Of a DNA stretch of 28,001 nucleotides, positions 8,415 through 16,558 are shown one piece after another. Both the position numbers and the translations under genes were made by a program. Where the stretch lies: the NCBI GenBank assembly GCA_947624715.1, contig CANQLO010000026.1, positions 1 through 28,001 of the forward strand, written 5' to 3'. The stretch comes from an uncultured Clostridia bacterium (GTDB lineage: Bacteria > Bacillota_A > Clostridia > TANB77 > CAG-508). The notes under the pieces are model-generated. The model made no database searches and was not told the DNA's origin. It saw nothing but the letters and a program-made list of their open reading frames with translations. Each line of letters starts with the position of its first letter. The stretch's first letter is position 1.

Positions 8415-8736
8415 TTACTTGCCTCTTTGTTAAATCCGTTACAGTCAATTCCAAAACTTCGGATGATTTTGCATATGTTCTTTTAATAGCATATCTTTTC
8501 TTTGTATCTGCATCAATTAAAGTCTCTTCATCGTTATAATCAACAACCATTATTTCAATCATTAAATCAGCATTATATCCTAATTTTTTAGAATGTTCTT
8601 CTTCTGCTCTAGTAACTGATTTAAAATTTGCTGGAATAGGATCTGATTCAATTTCTTGCATTTCTTCAAATCCATCTTTATCTTTAGTTTTTTCATAAGA
8701 AATAAGTGATATTGCATGGTTCCAATTACTATTCAT
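8398..8736 (-). CDS. Head closure / head-tail adaptor protein
   Basis: 112 residues from the ATG at 8736 (AGGTG seven bases upstream); a GTG three codons earlier is possible but sits on the ribosome binding site. Beta-rich with ISYEKTKDKDGFEEMQE near the start and KRYAIKRTYAKSSEVLELTV later, the pattern of SPP1 gp16-like head closure proteins. It overlaps its upstream neighbour by 8 bases. Assigned from fold-like pattern and position between the connector and gp10 genes. Confidence 0.65.
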   Translation of the reverse strand: MNSNWNHAISLISYEKTKDKDGFEEMQEIESDPIPANFKSVTRAEEEHSKKLGYNADLMIEIMVVDYNDEETLIDADTKKRYAIKRTYAKSSEVLELTVTDLTKRQVNGKIQ

Positions 8737-9025
8737 TTTTTTCACCTACATAATCCTTTAACAATGATAGTTTATTCCTTATGCTTATATACATTTTCAT
8801 GTAATTCTCTGAATTCGTTCTATCATTGCCTCTATTAGCTTTTACGTAATTTGTAATACAATTTAAAATCAAATCATCATATTCTCCATCTTCATTTTTT
8901 TCAAATACATCTTTACTTATTCCTGTTTCAATACAATCTAAAATACAAGCTCCTATTAAAGATTCTATTTCTTTATCAAAAATGTTAGATGAAATATAGC
9001 ATCTTGATTTAATTATATCAAGCAT
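8729..9025 (-). CDS. Head-tail connector (gp6-like)
   Basis: 98 residues from the ATG at 9025, with AAAGGGTGA well placed upstream. All-helical, with a short N-terminal MLDIIKSR helix, a central D-x-L-I-L-N-C-I-x-x-Y-V segment and a C-terminal M-Y-I-S-I-R-N-K-L helix. This matches the phage gp6/gp15-like connector that attaches beneath the portal. It follows the capsid genes directly. Confidence 0.7.
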   Translation of the reverse strand: MLDIIKSRCYISSNIFDKEIESLIGACILDCIETGISKDVFEKNEDGEYDDLILNCITNYVKANRGNDRTNSENYMKMYISIRNKLSLLKDYVGEKNE

Positions 9026-9089
9026 AATAATATCACCCTTTCTTTTGTAAAAATTAGGATTGACAAAAGTCAATCCTGTTTTTACATCT

Positions 9090-9467
9090 TTATTCTTGTG
9101 GACTTAACGTAAGACCTGTTAAATCTAATACTTTGCTAGTGTCGCCATTTTTTAAAGTAATTGTTTGGGTATTACTGTGTAATTGTACAACTAAAATACC
9201 ATCTTTATCTAAAGTACCTTTTCCCTTAGTTTTAGCTTCGGATAATTCCCAATTAATTGTTTCATCTTTCGTAGCTTCATCAACTTTTATAGCTAAGAAG
9301 TTACCTTTAGCATTTTTACTAAATTGAGAAAATTCTTGAACATACTTTGAAGTACCCGTTACTTTAGTATCATTGATTTCAACTTCTTGAATTGTATTTA
9401 CATCAATACCTAACACTTCTCCACTAGGTAAGTCCACTGTTATTTCTTTTTGTGGTTCTAAGCTGCT
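9090..9467 (-). CDS. C-terminal extension of the major capsid protein, reached by -1 frameshift
   Basis: 125 codons in the -1 frame relative to the capsid gene, beginning at the capsid's A9 run. The frame has no usable start: the first candidate is a GTG at 9437 with no ribosome binding site, while the frame is open back through the end of the capsid gene. The segment reads SSLEPQKEITVDL and continues as a beta-rich domain of about 110 residues, plausibly an Ig-like or decoration domain (fold inferred). The fused product would have about 503 residues. Capsid frameshift extensions are established in Lactobacillus phage A2 and Listeria phage PSA. The alternative is a separate, weakly translated gene. 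Confidence 0.68.
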   Translation of the reverse strand, partial: SSLEPQKEITVDLPSGEVLGIDVNTIQEVEINDTKVTGTSKYVQEFSQFSKNAKGNFLAIKVDEATKDETINWELSEAKTKGKGTLDKDGILVVQLHSNTQTITLKNGDTSKVLDLTGLTLSPQE

Positions 9468-10600
9468 TTTTTTTTAACTCTTACAAATCCATCTTGAACA
9501 ACTACATTACCACCAACGAAAATGTCTGCCCTAAATGCAATTTGACCATTTTTAAATTTGTAATCATCACTTCTTTTGATTTCAAGATCACTGAATACAG
9601 GTATCTTATAGTTAGAAAGTTTTCCATAAGCCATACAATATGCTTCACCAGCAGTATTACTATCACTTAATGCATCATTATTGGAATTAATGATATATGG
9701 AATATTATCAATTGTATGATTTTTCTTATCAATTTCATGAAGTTTTTTACCATCGCTACTTCTTAATTTTGCAAAGGCTTTTAAGTCTTTTTTGTTTAGA
9801 ATTAATGTAGCTTCTTCACTGGTATCTTCATCTCCTCCATAAGAATAAACAATTTCATCTAAGGTTGTCTCATCAATTTTTTCTAATTCAATATCTTTAC
9901 TTGAATCAAGGGCTTCTATATCACTAGAATAGATTCCATGTAACGTTTTATTTCCGTCACCTTTTAGCATTTGTTTATTCATTTTTTTCTTGATAGCAAT
10001 TTTACAGGCTTTTTCAACCTCTGCCACATAATCTGCTGCTGGAAGTTTTTCAGTTTCTTCTGAAATTTCTGTATAAGCTGTAACTTTTACTTTATCCATA
10101 GAAGCATATCCAAATTCTGGATCGGTATCTTTATATTCTGCACCTTCTTCTGTTTCGTTACCTTCTTTATAAGATTTTACAAATGCTTCTTCATATGATT
10201 CTCCACCATTCAAATTAATGGTTGCAACTGAATCTACAAGTGTAGAAACCTCTCCTTCCTTTCCATTAATATTAGTTCCTTGATGCTTTGGAGTTAACAA
10301 ATGAGATGTAGAAACTGTAATAGCTCTTTTATTCATTAAATCAGCTTTTCTCTTTTCTAACACTTCTTTTACTTCCTCTTCTTTTGCTTGTTCATCTACA
10401 ATACTTCTAGCATCAATAATACCTTTATTAATGTCTTCTGCAATTTTTTGTTTCCTTTCGTTCAAATTAATTTCATTTAGTTGTTCTTTTAAACTTCTTG
10501 CCTCTTTCTCTAACTCTTTTGCTTGATCATCCGTTGTATTCTCATTTTTTAATGCTTCGATAATTTCTTGTAATCTTGCAATAATTTCATCTTTGTTCAT
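9458..10600 (-). CDS. Major capsid protein (HK97 family)
   Basis: 380 residues from the ATG at 10600 behind GAGG. Residues 1 to about 95 are a charged coiled coil (EIIEALKNEN, KELEKEARSLKEQL), the delta/scaffold domain removed by the prohead protease in HK97-type phages. The remainder has the HK97 fold pattern: S-T-L-V-D-S-V near 125, an E-loop rich in charged residues, the P-domain helix ADYVAEVEKACKIAIKKKMN, and the closing strand QIAFRADIFVGGNVV near the C-terminus. It follows the protease by 22 bases. Confidence 0.92.
   Translation of the reverse strand: MNKDEIIARLQEIIEALKNENTTDDQAKELEKEARSLKEQLNEINLNERKQKIAEDINKGIIDARSIVDEQAKEEEVKEVLEKRKADLMNKRAITVSTSHLLTPKHQGTNINGKEGEVSTLVDSVATINLNGGESYEEAFVKSYKEGNETEEGAEYKDTDPEFGYASMDKVKVTAYTEISEETEKLPAADYVAEVEKACKIAIKKKMNKQMLKGDGNKTLHGIYSSDIEALDSSKDIELEKIDETTLDEIVYSYGGDEDTSEEATLILNKKDLKAFAKLRSSDGKKLHEIDKKNHTIDNIPYIINSNNDALSDSNTAGEAYCMAYGKLSNYKIPVFSDLEIKRSDDYKFKNGQIAFRADIFVGGNVVVQDGFVRVKKKAA
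9467..9475 (-). promoter_or_regulatory. Slippery A9 run at the end of the capsid gene
   Basis: The capsid ends GTT AAA AAA AAA GCA GCT TAG. A-AAA-AAA lies in the zero frame, so a -1 slip enters the 125-codon extension. No strong downstream stem is evident (only a short CCAC/GTGG pairing). RNA polymerase slippage on the run is an alternative route. Confidence 0.6.
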
Positions 10601-10622
10601 TTTTCTTTTCCTCACTTTCTTA

Positions 10623-11303
10623 TTATTTTTGATTTACTAGATATAACTCTAGTTCAATTGCTTTCGCAATTCTTTGTCGCTGTAACATACCATTTTTTCT
10701 AGCATCGTTATCCAACTTTTCCTTAAAAGAGCTATCCAGCTCAATTAATGACCTAGCATAAATAGATGTAGTATCATATGCAGGAATATCCACTGCACTG
10801 ACATCATACAACTTCTTAATCTTCATGACCTTAATAGTATGGGTCTCTTTGTCATATTCTTCGCCATCCGGCGTAATTGTATATGCATACGACATTCTGT
10901 CGATTAAGCCTTTTTGAATATCTCGGTACAATTGCATATGACCTTGATCATCGGGATCAAATGCTAATCGTATATGTAATCCATCTTCTTTTACCTCCAG
11001 ATGTAAGGAGTCATTTCTAGTTCTTGCAAATACTCTACCATGATGATTGTAATTGAAAATAACATCTGTAATATCTGCATCATTAAATGCATTCCTATCA
11101 ACTACCTCATTATATTCGATTCCATCGTATTCAAATAAAACTGTTGGTTTGTCAAAAACACACGCAACACCTTCAACAACATATTCTTTTTCACTATTAT
11201 CATTTTCTTCATTATTATCTCTTTTTATAATATTAAAACTTTGAAAATTTCTATAAACTCTATCTTTTTTTAAATATTGTTCAATTGTTTCTTCTTTGTT
11301 CAT
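10623..11303 (-). CDS. Prohead protease (HK97 family, peptidase U35)
   Basis: 226 residues. The core runs from YVVEGVACVF (about 41-50) to VSAVDIPAYDTT (about 168-179), the typical ends of this family. A probable catalytic His is in FNYNHHGR (His87/88) and Ser138 lies in DRMSYAYT. The enzyme cleaves the capsid scaffold domain during maturation. The start overlaps the portal stop (ATGA). The C-terminal 45 residues are charged and helical, probably a targeting tail that is self-cleaved. Confidence 0.92.
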   Translation of the reverse strand: MNKEETIEQYLKKDRVYRNFQSFNIIKRDNNEENDNSEKEYVVEGVACVFDKPTVLFEYDGIEYNEVVDRNAFNDADITDVIFNYNHHGRVFARTRNDSLHLEVKEDGLHIRLAFDPDDQGHMQLYRDIQKGLIDRMSYAYTITPDGEEYDKETHTIKVMKIKKLYDVSAVDIPAYDTTSIYARSLIELDSSFKEKLDNDARKNGMLQRQRIAKAIELELYLVNQK

Positions 11304-12493
11304 TTTTCTTCACTCTCCATTCCATTTTTATTTTCTTTAACGACTGTTGTATCTAATCGTCTTAATGGTTTATCTCCACCTTCGATAGGTCCTAAATTCA
11401 TAATTTCTCTCCATTCATTTGGTAGCATGGATGCTCTATCTACCATTTGAACAAGTGCTAACTTAGTAGTCATAGATGCAAATTGTAATGATGACGTTTC
11501 AAATGCAATTCTATTTCCACATTCTATTTCATGCTTTGTAAATAAAATCCTTGTTAATTGATTCGTAAATTCTTCTGCAACAGGCTCTATTTTTCCTTCA
11601 TAAAATGCATTCCATTCATTCTCATTGTAATTATTATTTACAATCTTATCATTAACTCCAAAATAACTATATAATCTCTTTATGTATTTATCCATTTGGT
11701 CCCCATTTGGAACATAATTATTATCTTTTACTTGTTCAGCATCGTATCTAGGATCAGTTGAAGCTACATTTTTATTATTTTTGTTATCAACATCTAAATA
11801 ATTATCTGCAAATTCCTTAATAGCATTTTGTGTATCTTTTGGATTTAAAACAGATTTAAACTTTAATATCCATTTTATAATTGCACTATTTTTTATTGCT
11901 TGTATAATTCCTTTATCTGTAGTATCAAGTACATTCATAATATTTTGTAGAGCTAAACTAGAATCAGTACCATAAAAATCATTATCATTAAAATCTTTTC
12001 GTAAATGAATAACATCACTATAAGGTACTGTAATTGTTTTCCCTAAACTAAAAGAGAATTTTATATATAATTCGTCCTGATATTCTAATAATTCCGTTCT
12101 GTTGCATGGAACAGGAAATATCTCTAGTGGAATATTATTTTTATCTTTTTTCACAAAAGCATAGGCATTCCCTTCAATTTCTAATTGTATTGCCATTTTT
12201 TCAAGTAGTTTCTTCATTGTCATATACCTATTTGGATATTTTAATAAATTATTTATAATGCCACTCTTTATAACTTGTAACCCGTTCGTAGAATCTCTTA
12301 CGTGAATAAATTTTAATTTTCCTAAACTTGTTGCAATGGGTCGGATACAGGAACGAACAATATCATTATCAAATATTTTTCCATTCCAAGGACTAAAAGA
12401 AGAAGAATTTGAATTTAATAATTCAAATCTAGCATAACCTTTATTTTCTTTCCTTGATCCAAAAATATTACTAAATAAACCTCTCTTCTTCAT
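11300..12493 (-). CDS. Portal protein (HK97 type)
   Basis: 397 residues. It contains the family pattern: an N-terminal segment with SPWNG, the I-R-P-I-A-T-S-L-G-K-L stem, the stretch NLLKYPNRYMTMKKLLEKMAIQLEIEGNAY (split by the family's aromatic G-N-A-Y motif near 113), the IHLRKDFNDNDFYGTDSSL segment and the C-terminal PNEWREIMNLGPI...GGDKPLRR motif. It forms the dodecameric ring through which DNA enters. Ribosome binding site AGAAGGAGGG. Confidence 0.93.
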   Translation of the reverse strand: MKKRGLFSNIFGSRKENKGYARFELLNSNSSSFSPWNGKIFDNDIVRSCIRPIATSLGKLKFIHVRDSTNGLQVIKSGIINNLLKYPNRYMTMKKLLEKMAIQLEIEGNAYAFVKKDKNNIPLEIFPVPCNRTELLEYQDELYIKFSFSLGKTITVPYSDVIHLRKDFNDNDFYGTDSSLALQNIMNVLDTTDKGIIQAIKNSAIIKWILKFKSVLNPKDTQNAIKEFADNYLDVDNKNNKNVASTDPRYDAEQVKDNNYVPNGDQMDKYIKRLYSYFGVNDKIVNNNYNENEWNAFYEGKIEPVAEEFTNQLTRILFTKHEIECGNRIAFETSSLQFASMTTKLALVQMVDRASMLPNEWREIMNLGPIEGGDKPLRRLDTTVVKENKNGMESEEK

Positions 12494-12504
12494 ATACCCT
12501 CCTT

Positions 12505-14196
12505 CTATGAAATATAATTCAAATATTCATCTTGATTATTGTAATAAACTGTGTAAGCATCTAACAAAGCAAATGTTCCATCCACTCTTTTTGTTTTATT
12601 AATCCCTTTCATAGGACGAATATTATTATTCTCATCTGACTTTATATTGGTATTTGATAAACACCATTTATCAATGGGATTGTTATTATAAATAATAATT
12701 TTTGATTTTAAATCTGCTTCCAAATTTTTCATAGGATTGGAAAAAGTCTTAGCACCTTGTATAATTGGAACCATTGCATCTGGTCCATAATATGTTTCCA
12801 TTTCTTTAACCCAAAAAGTTGATGCCCAAGGATCATACCCACATTTATATAAATAAATTCCATATTTTTTTTGCATTTCTTGAAACCACTCTGTAATGTA
12901 ATGATAATCAACTTTATTTCCTTCTGTTAATGTAATTAATCCTCTTTCATACCACTGTCGATAAGGAACCAAATCTCTTGCTTTTTCTGACAACTTACAA
13001 CGCTCCTCAAATAAATTTTCTGGTAAAAAATATTGAGATAAAATATAGATTTTTTCATCATTTGGTCTTCTACAAAGAATTTTAACAGCTGTTAAATCTG
13101 TAGTTGACGATAAATCTACTCCTCCAATACCATAAGTAAATCCCATTTTTTCAATATTAAATTCTTCTTCATTGTTCAAATCCTCCCAACTTAACCATGC
13201 ATTTTCTGATGATTGTTTCAAATTAAAGTCTTTTACTAATACTGTTCTTCTATATTTGGAATCTATTTTAGCTCGCTCTACATTTCTTTTTAATTCTTCA
13301 AATGATTTTATTGTTCCTAATCCAGGATTTGCTTTAATCCAACAAGTTTCATCCATCCATTCATCTGGCGAATCTAATTCATAAATAAAAGCTAAAACTG
13401 TTCCATCGTACTTATATCCGTTTTTATTATCAAGTATATTGCAATACATTTCATACTGATCATCAAATATTGTGTCTCTATGAAAACCATTTGTTGAAGT
13501 AATATTTAATAATGGTTGTTCTCTTGCATACATTGATTGTTGCATAACATCATATAAATCACGATTTTTAATAGCGTGTAATTCATCTATTGTTACATAG
13601 CTTGAATTTAATGAATCAAGGGTATTTGAATCGCTTGATAATGCTTGCATTATAGAAAATGTATCAGCAAAATAAATATCACTTCTTCTTTTTGTTAGAT
13701 GTTTTTTCAAAATCGGACTTTGACTAACCATATGAGATGCTTCTACAAATCCTTTTCCAGCTTGTTCTTTTTTAGTTGCAACAAAATAAACTTCTGCTCC
13801 TCCTTCTCCATCTCCCATTAAAGCATAGAGCGATAAACCAGATGTTTCTGTTGTTTTTCCATTTTTTCTTCCTTCGATTGTAGCTGTTTCTCTGCATCTT
13901 CTTAATTTTGTATTTTTATCAATGAAACCATACACTGCTTGTATTTTTGCTTTTTGAAACAATTCCAGTTTTAATGAAGACCCTATCTTAGTTCCTTTTG
14001 ATTGCTTACAAAAAGTTTCAATAAATTCTATAGGATATGTTGCATAATCAATATCAAATATCCAATTGCTACCATATATTCCAGGTCTATCTAATTCTTC
14101 GACCAGTAATTGATATTGCTTTCTTATTCTTCTTGATACATTTATTTCTCCTGATAGAATCTTTTCATAATATTCTCGAATATAGTTTCTTTTCAT
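12505..14196 (-). CDS. terL: Terminase large subunit
   Basis: 563 residues. The ATPase domain has a Walker A variant GRKNGKTT (109-116), a Walker B VTIDEL (201-206, Glu205 catalytic) and an N-I-T-S-T coupling motif near 231-235. The nuclease domain begins GGVDLSSTTDLTA with Asp361 as first metal ligand, followed by CGYDPWAS and a late acidic segment DGTFALLDA. It packages DNA into the prohead together with the small subunit and the HNH protein. It starts one base after the small-subunit stop, with only a weak ribosome binding site, so translation is probably coupled. Confidence 0.95.
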   Translation of the reverse strand: MKRNYIREYYEKILSGEINVSRRIRKQYQLLVEELDRPGIYGSNWIFDIDYATYPIEFIETFCKQSKGTKIGSSLKLELFQKAKIQAVYGFIDKNTKLRRCRETATIEGRKNGKTTETSGLSLYALMGDGEGGAEVYFVATKKEQAGKGFVEASHMVSQSPILKKHLTKRRSDIYFADTFSIMQALSSDSNTLDSLNSSYVTIDELHAIKNRDLYDVMQQSMYAREQPLLNITSTNGFHRDTIFDDQYEMYCNILDNKNGYKYDGTVLAFIYELDSPDEWMDETCWIKANPGLGTIKSFEELKRNVERAKIDSKYRRTVLVKDFNLKQSSENAWLSWEDLNNEEEFNIEKMGFTYGIGGVDLSSTTDLTAVKILCRRPNDEKIYILSQYFLPENLFEERCKLSEKARDLVPYRQWYERGLITLTEGNKVDYHYITEWFQEMQKKYGIYLYKCGYDPWASTFWVKEMETYYGPDAMVPIIQGAKTFSNPMKNLEADLKSKIIIYNNNPIDKWCLSNTNIKSDENNNIRPMKGINKTKRVDGTFALLDAYTVYYNNQDEYLNYIS

Positions 14197-14197
14197 T

Positions 14198-14605
14198 TTA
14201 CTTTTTCGCTTTCATAAATTTTAAAAAAGCATCATCTGGAGGATCATCAAAATCATTAGAAGATTTTTTATTTTCATCTGATGGTAACAAACTATTTAAG
14301 TGTTGAATACCTTTTAGAAAATTAGAGTACATTTTATTATAGGCTGTTACTCTAGGAGATTCTTTTGAAAATTCTTGTGATGCGTTCTTGGTCTTTACAA
14401 CCAATTCGGAATTATTTATTTCATCCATTAATTTTTCGAGAGTCACAGACATAAATGCAATATTATCTATCAACTTCAATGCCGTCTTATATTTTTTTTC
14501 TGGTATATTTTTATAAATTTTATTAAGTCTATTCTTTTCTTTTTTTATCAACTTATTTATGTCTATTTCTTTCTCTTTTGGCATATCTTTTGAATTCTCA
14601 TCCAC
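14198..14605 (-). CDS. terS: Terminase small subunit
   Basis: 135 residues starting with GTG, supported by AGGAGAGG six bases upstream. Basic helical N-terminal half (KLIKKEKNRLNKIYKNIPEK), a central helix with A-L-K-L-I-D-N-I-A-F-M, then TAYNKMYSNFLKGIQHL and an acidic Asp-rich tail DDPPDDAF, the layout of P27-like small terminases. It binds the packaging site on DNA. Its place directly before terL supports the call. Confidence 0.8.
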   Translation of the reverse strand: MDENSKDMPKEKEIDINKLIKKEKNRLNKIYKNIPEKKYKTALKLIDNIAFMSVTLEKLMDEINNSELVVKTKNASQEFSKESPRVTAYNKMYSNFLKGIQHLNSLLPSDENKKSSNDFDDPPDDAFLKFMKAKK

Positions 14606-14720
14606 TTATAACCTCTCCTTTCACCCCCCCTCACATATGAAAAAATCATTGTTGAGTTCTCTGGAGGGGTGCTGTCGGTGTTCCTAGAAATATTTATTAT
14701 CGTTGTCTTGGGGGGGAGTT
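14606..14720. other. Candidate cos (packaging/cleavage) region
   Basis: The 78-bp gap between HNH and terS plus the end of the HNH gene is the most G/C-patterned piece of the late region: C7 at 14624-14630, GGAGGGG at 14663-14669, G7 at 14710-14716 and a short GCTGTCGG segment. CACCCC (14622-14627) and GGGGTG can pair. In HNH-carrying, HK97-type phages the cos site usually lies here. No nick position can be read directly. Confidence 0.4.
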
Positions 14721-15010
14721 AAATTAGAATACATATTTCCTTTTTCATCAAAATACAAGCCTTCATTTACATTTAAAACTATTCTCTTCTTTGCATTGTG
14801 ACAAGCATCACATAGCAATGTTAGATTATCTTCATTTAATGTAATATTAGGATCGTTTATATTCTCGGGTGTTATCTCTATTATGTGATGTACTTGATCT
14901 CCAAATTCACCACATTCTTGACAAGTATTATTGTATTTGTTTCTAATGTAAGCTCTAAGTTTCCTCCATGCAGAAGAATTGTAAAATTGCTTTGAATAAT
15001 CTTTAGCCAT
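14684..15010 (-). CDS. HNH endonuclease associated with packaging
   Basis: 108 residues from the ATG at 15010 (GAGG upstream); an earlier in-frame ATG at 15058 would put a terminator hairpin inside the gene. The HNH motif is complete: Cys30-x-x-Cys33 and Cys67-x-x-Cys70 zinc pairs, His41-His42, Asn62 in N-L-T-L-L-C, and His71. HNH proteins next to terminases are known to be needed for cos cleavage by the terminase complex. The C-terminal tail (TPPQDND) is encoded by the G7/C7 tract. Confidence 0.92.
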   Translation of the reverse strand: MAKDYSKQFYNSSAWRKLRAYIRNKYNNTCQECGEFGDQVHHIIEITPENINDPNITLNEDNLTLLCDACHNAKKRIVLNVNEGLYFDEKGNMYSNLTPPQDNDNKYF

Positions 15011-15020
15011 ATAATACCTC

Positions 15021-15050
15021 AAAAAAAGAAAGAGTTCTTCTTCTCTTTCT
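15021..15050 (-). terminator. Terminator-like hairpin just upstream of the HNH gene
   Basis: On the minus strand AGAAAGAG (15050-15043) pairs with CTCTTTCT (15034-15027) and is followed by six T. It separates the early/regulatory genes from the late operon. Confidence 0.65.
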
Positions 15051-15056
15051 GCTTTC

Positions 15057-15062
15057 ATTATA
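15057..15062 (-). promoter_or_regulatory. Possible late promoter -10 element
   Basis: TATAAT on the minus strand in the only gap between the late regulator and the packaging genes. No good -35 lies at the right distance, which would fit an activator-dependent promoter. Transcription would start just at the hairpin. Confidence 0.35.
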
Positions 15063-15089
15063 CAATTTTTCTATGATAACATATTAACA

Positions 15090-15530
15090 TTAAATTGGTG
15101 TAATGGAAGTGTAATCTTTGATTTTTTTATTAATTTCTCTGCTTATCTGTTTTATTCTGTCTATACTATATCCTTCTGCATTTGCAATCTCTTGTTGTGT
15201 TTTTCCTTCCATATACATATTTTTAAAAACCTTTAATTCAATATCATTCAAAACAGATATTTGCTGATTTACATTTTCTAATATATCATCTATTATTTTT
15301 TCTTCTTCTAATAGCTTTTTTCTATCATTATCTAATTCTTCAATATCTGCAAATATTTTGGTATATTTATCTAGTTTTGTTGTAGCCATTTGAATTTTTA
15401 CCTCTTGAAAGCTCATACCTTTTAATCCTAATTGATTATCAATTTTATATTTTATTCTTTTTTCAAGACCATATCGTAACGTATTTATTATTTTTCTATC
15501 AACAATTTGTTTTCTTAATTCTTTATACAT
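15090..15530 (-). CDS. ArpU/RinA-like late transcription regulator
   Basis: 146 residues. The N-terminal 85 residues are helical and charged. The C-terminal part (about 95-140) is a sigma-region-4-like helix-turn-helix: NDIELKVFKNMY then KTQQEIANAEGYSIDRIKQI. Proteins of this type switch on late packaging and structural genes in Firmicutes phages. Its position, last gene before the HNH/terminase operon, is the usual one. The ribosome binding site AGGTG overlaps the stop of the small membrane protein upstream. Confidence 0.82.
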   Translation of the reverse strand: MYKELRKQIVDRKIINTLRYGLEKRIKYKIDNQLGLKGMSFQEVKIQMATTKLDKYTKIFADIEELDNDRKKLLEEEKIIDDILENVNQQISVLNDIELKVFKNMYMEGKTQQEIANAEGYSIDRIKQISREINKKIKDYTSITPI

Positions 15531-15537
15531 ATTACAC

Positions 15538-15636
15538 CTACTTTTTTTTACCTAAATATACAGCTAAAATTGTTAACGCTATTATTGTTAACATAGCTCC
15601 TGATATAATTCCTAATATAAATGGATTAACATACAT
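15538..15636 (-). CDS. 32-residue single-span membrane peptide
   Basis: Short gene: MYVNPF, then one hydrophobic helix (about residues 7-28) and a C-terminal GKKK. The start overlaps the end of the preceding gene and has GGAG nine bases upstream; the stop lies inside the ribosome binding site region of the late regulator. Similar tiny membrane peptides sit in this position in other Firmicutes phages. Function unknown. Confidence 0.7.
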   Translation of the reverse strand: MYVNPFILGIISGAMLTIIALTILAVYLGKKK

Positions 15637-15838
15637 TTTCTTCACTCTCCTTTTTTCTTATCTCTTCTAATTTTTTCTTTAATGTTATTTCTTGTTCTTT
15701 ATGATATTGTTTTTTTAATTTTAATAACGTCATATAATATGACCACTTTTCTAATGGTCTTAAAACATCAGATTCAATAATATCTTCTATCTTTTTTATT
15801 TCATCTTCTAATGAATCCGTTAATAAATCTTCAACCAT
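15626..15838 (-). CDS. Small acidic/coiled-coil hypothetical protein
   Basis: 70 residues, largely helical (KKIEDIIESD, KLKKQYHKEQEITLKKKLEEI). The ATG directly follows the stop of the upstream gene, so it is translated by coupling. Not recognised. Part of the run of overlapping small genes between 15.5 and 18.6 kb. Confidence 0.65.
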   Translation of the reverse strand: MVEDLLTDSLEDEIKKIEDIIESDVLRPLEKWSYYMTLLKLKKQYHKEQEITLKKKLEEIRKKESEENVC

Positions 15839-16087
15839 TTAATCATCTACTTTCTCAACTAAATCTGCTTTTATTAAATCATATAAAATATCTAATTTTT
15901 TACTTATATAGCATGAAGATGTATCTATAATTAATCTTCTGCTTAATGGTACAACAATAAGCAGAGCATGGCCATAGATTTGATCGTTAATATTTACTAC
16001 ATAATTTTCTACAGCATAATTTTTCCTTGCCTCAAAACCAAATTTTTCTAATACACTTAAATCAACATTATCTTTTATTTTTAACAT
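15839..16087 (-). CDS. Hypothetical phage protein (82 aa)
   Basis: Starts behind TTGGAGGAAAAATAA. The pattern VLEKFGFEARKNYAVENYV, then a beta hairpin ALLIVVPLSRRLIID and a C-terminal YDLIKADLVEKV helix is a type seen repeatedly in Firmicutes phage early regions, without known function. The beta-alpha pattern suggests a small globular domain. Confidence 0.7.
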   Translation of the reverse strand: MLKIKDNVDLSVLEKFGFEARKNYAVENYVVNINDQIYGHALLIVVPLSRRLIIDTSSCYISKKLDILYDLIKADLVEKVDD

Positions 16088-16089
16088 AT

Positions 16090-16224
16090 TTATTTTTCCT
16101 CCAATTTTTCTATTTCTCGTCTGATTACATAGATATCAGTAGAAGAGGCTTCTTTACCATATCTTGTTAATATTTCACATATTTTTAATAATATTTTTGT
16201 TATTAATAAATCAAATTTATTCAT
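16090..16224 (-). CDS. Hypothetical protein (44 aa)
   Basis: MNKFDLLITKILLKI followed by a charged C-terminus. The ATG overlaps the end of the preceding gene (out of frame), and its last codons hold the GGAGG ribosome binding site of the next gene. It fills an otherwise unexplained 129-bp gap without stops, which supports it being real. Function unknown. Confidence 0.6.
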   Translation of the reverse strand: MNKFDLLITKILLKICEILTRYGKEASSTDIYVIRREIEKLEEK

Positions 16225-16558
16225 CTTTACTATCCAACCTTCCTTTTAACTCTTTATTTCTTTTTCGTAACTGCTCAATATGTTTCTGTTTTCCTTCTAA
16301 AATTTTTAAAATTTCTTCTTCTAATTCTCTCTTTTGTTTTTTTAAGGAAGAAATATCTTTTAAAGCAAAATCTAATTTTTGTTTTAATATTAAAATATGG
16401 TCTCTTCTTTCAACCGCTATACGATTACTATCATTAAGCTCTTTTTCTAATTGCTCAATATAACTAATTAATTCTTCTTTAGCTGTTGCTTCTGCTTCAC
16501 TATGTACTTCTATGCTAGCAACTATATCTATAGTTTTCTTTAATTCTTCTTCACTCAT
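16217..16558 (-). CDS. Coiled-coil hypothetical protein (113 aa)
   Basis: Start ATG at 16558 with AAAGGTGG upstream; a GTG three codons earlier is less likely. Almost entirely heptad-like helix (EELISYIEQLEKEL, KRELEEEILKILEGK). Such proteins are common in phage early operons and are not assignable by sequence. Overlaps both neighbours by 8 bases. Confidence 0.65.
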   Translation of the reverse strand: MSEEELKKTIDIVASIEVHSEAEATAKEELISYIEQLEKELNDSNRIAVERRDHILILKQKLDFALKDISSLKKQKRELEEEILKILEGKQKHIEQLRKRNKELKGRLDSKDE

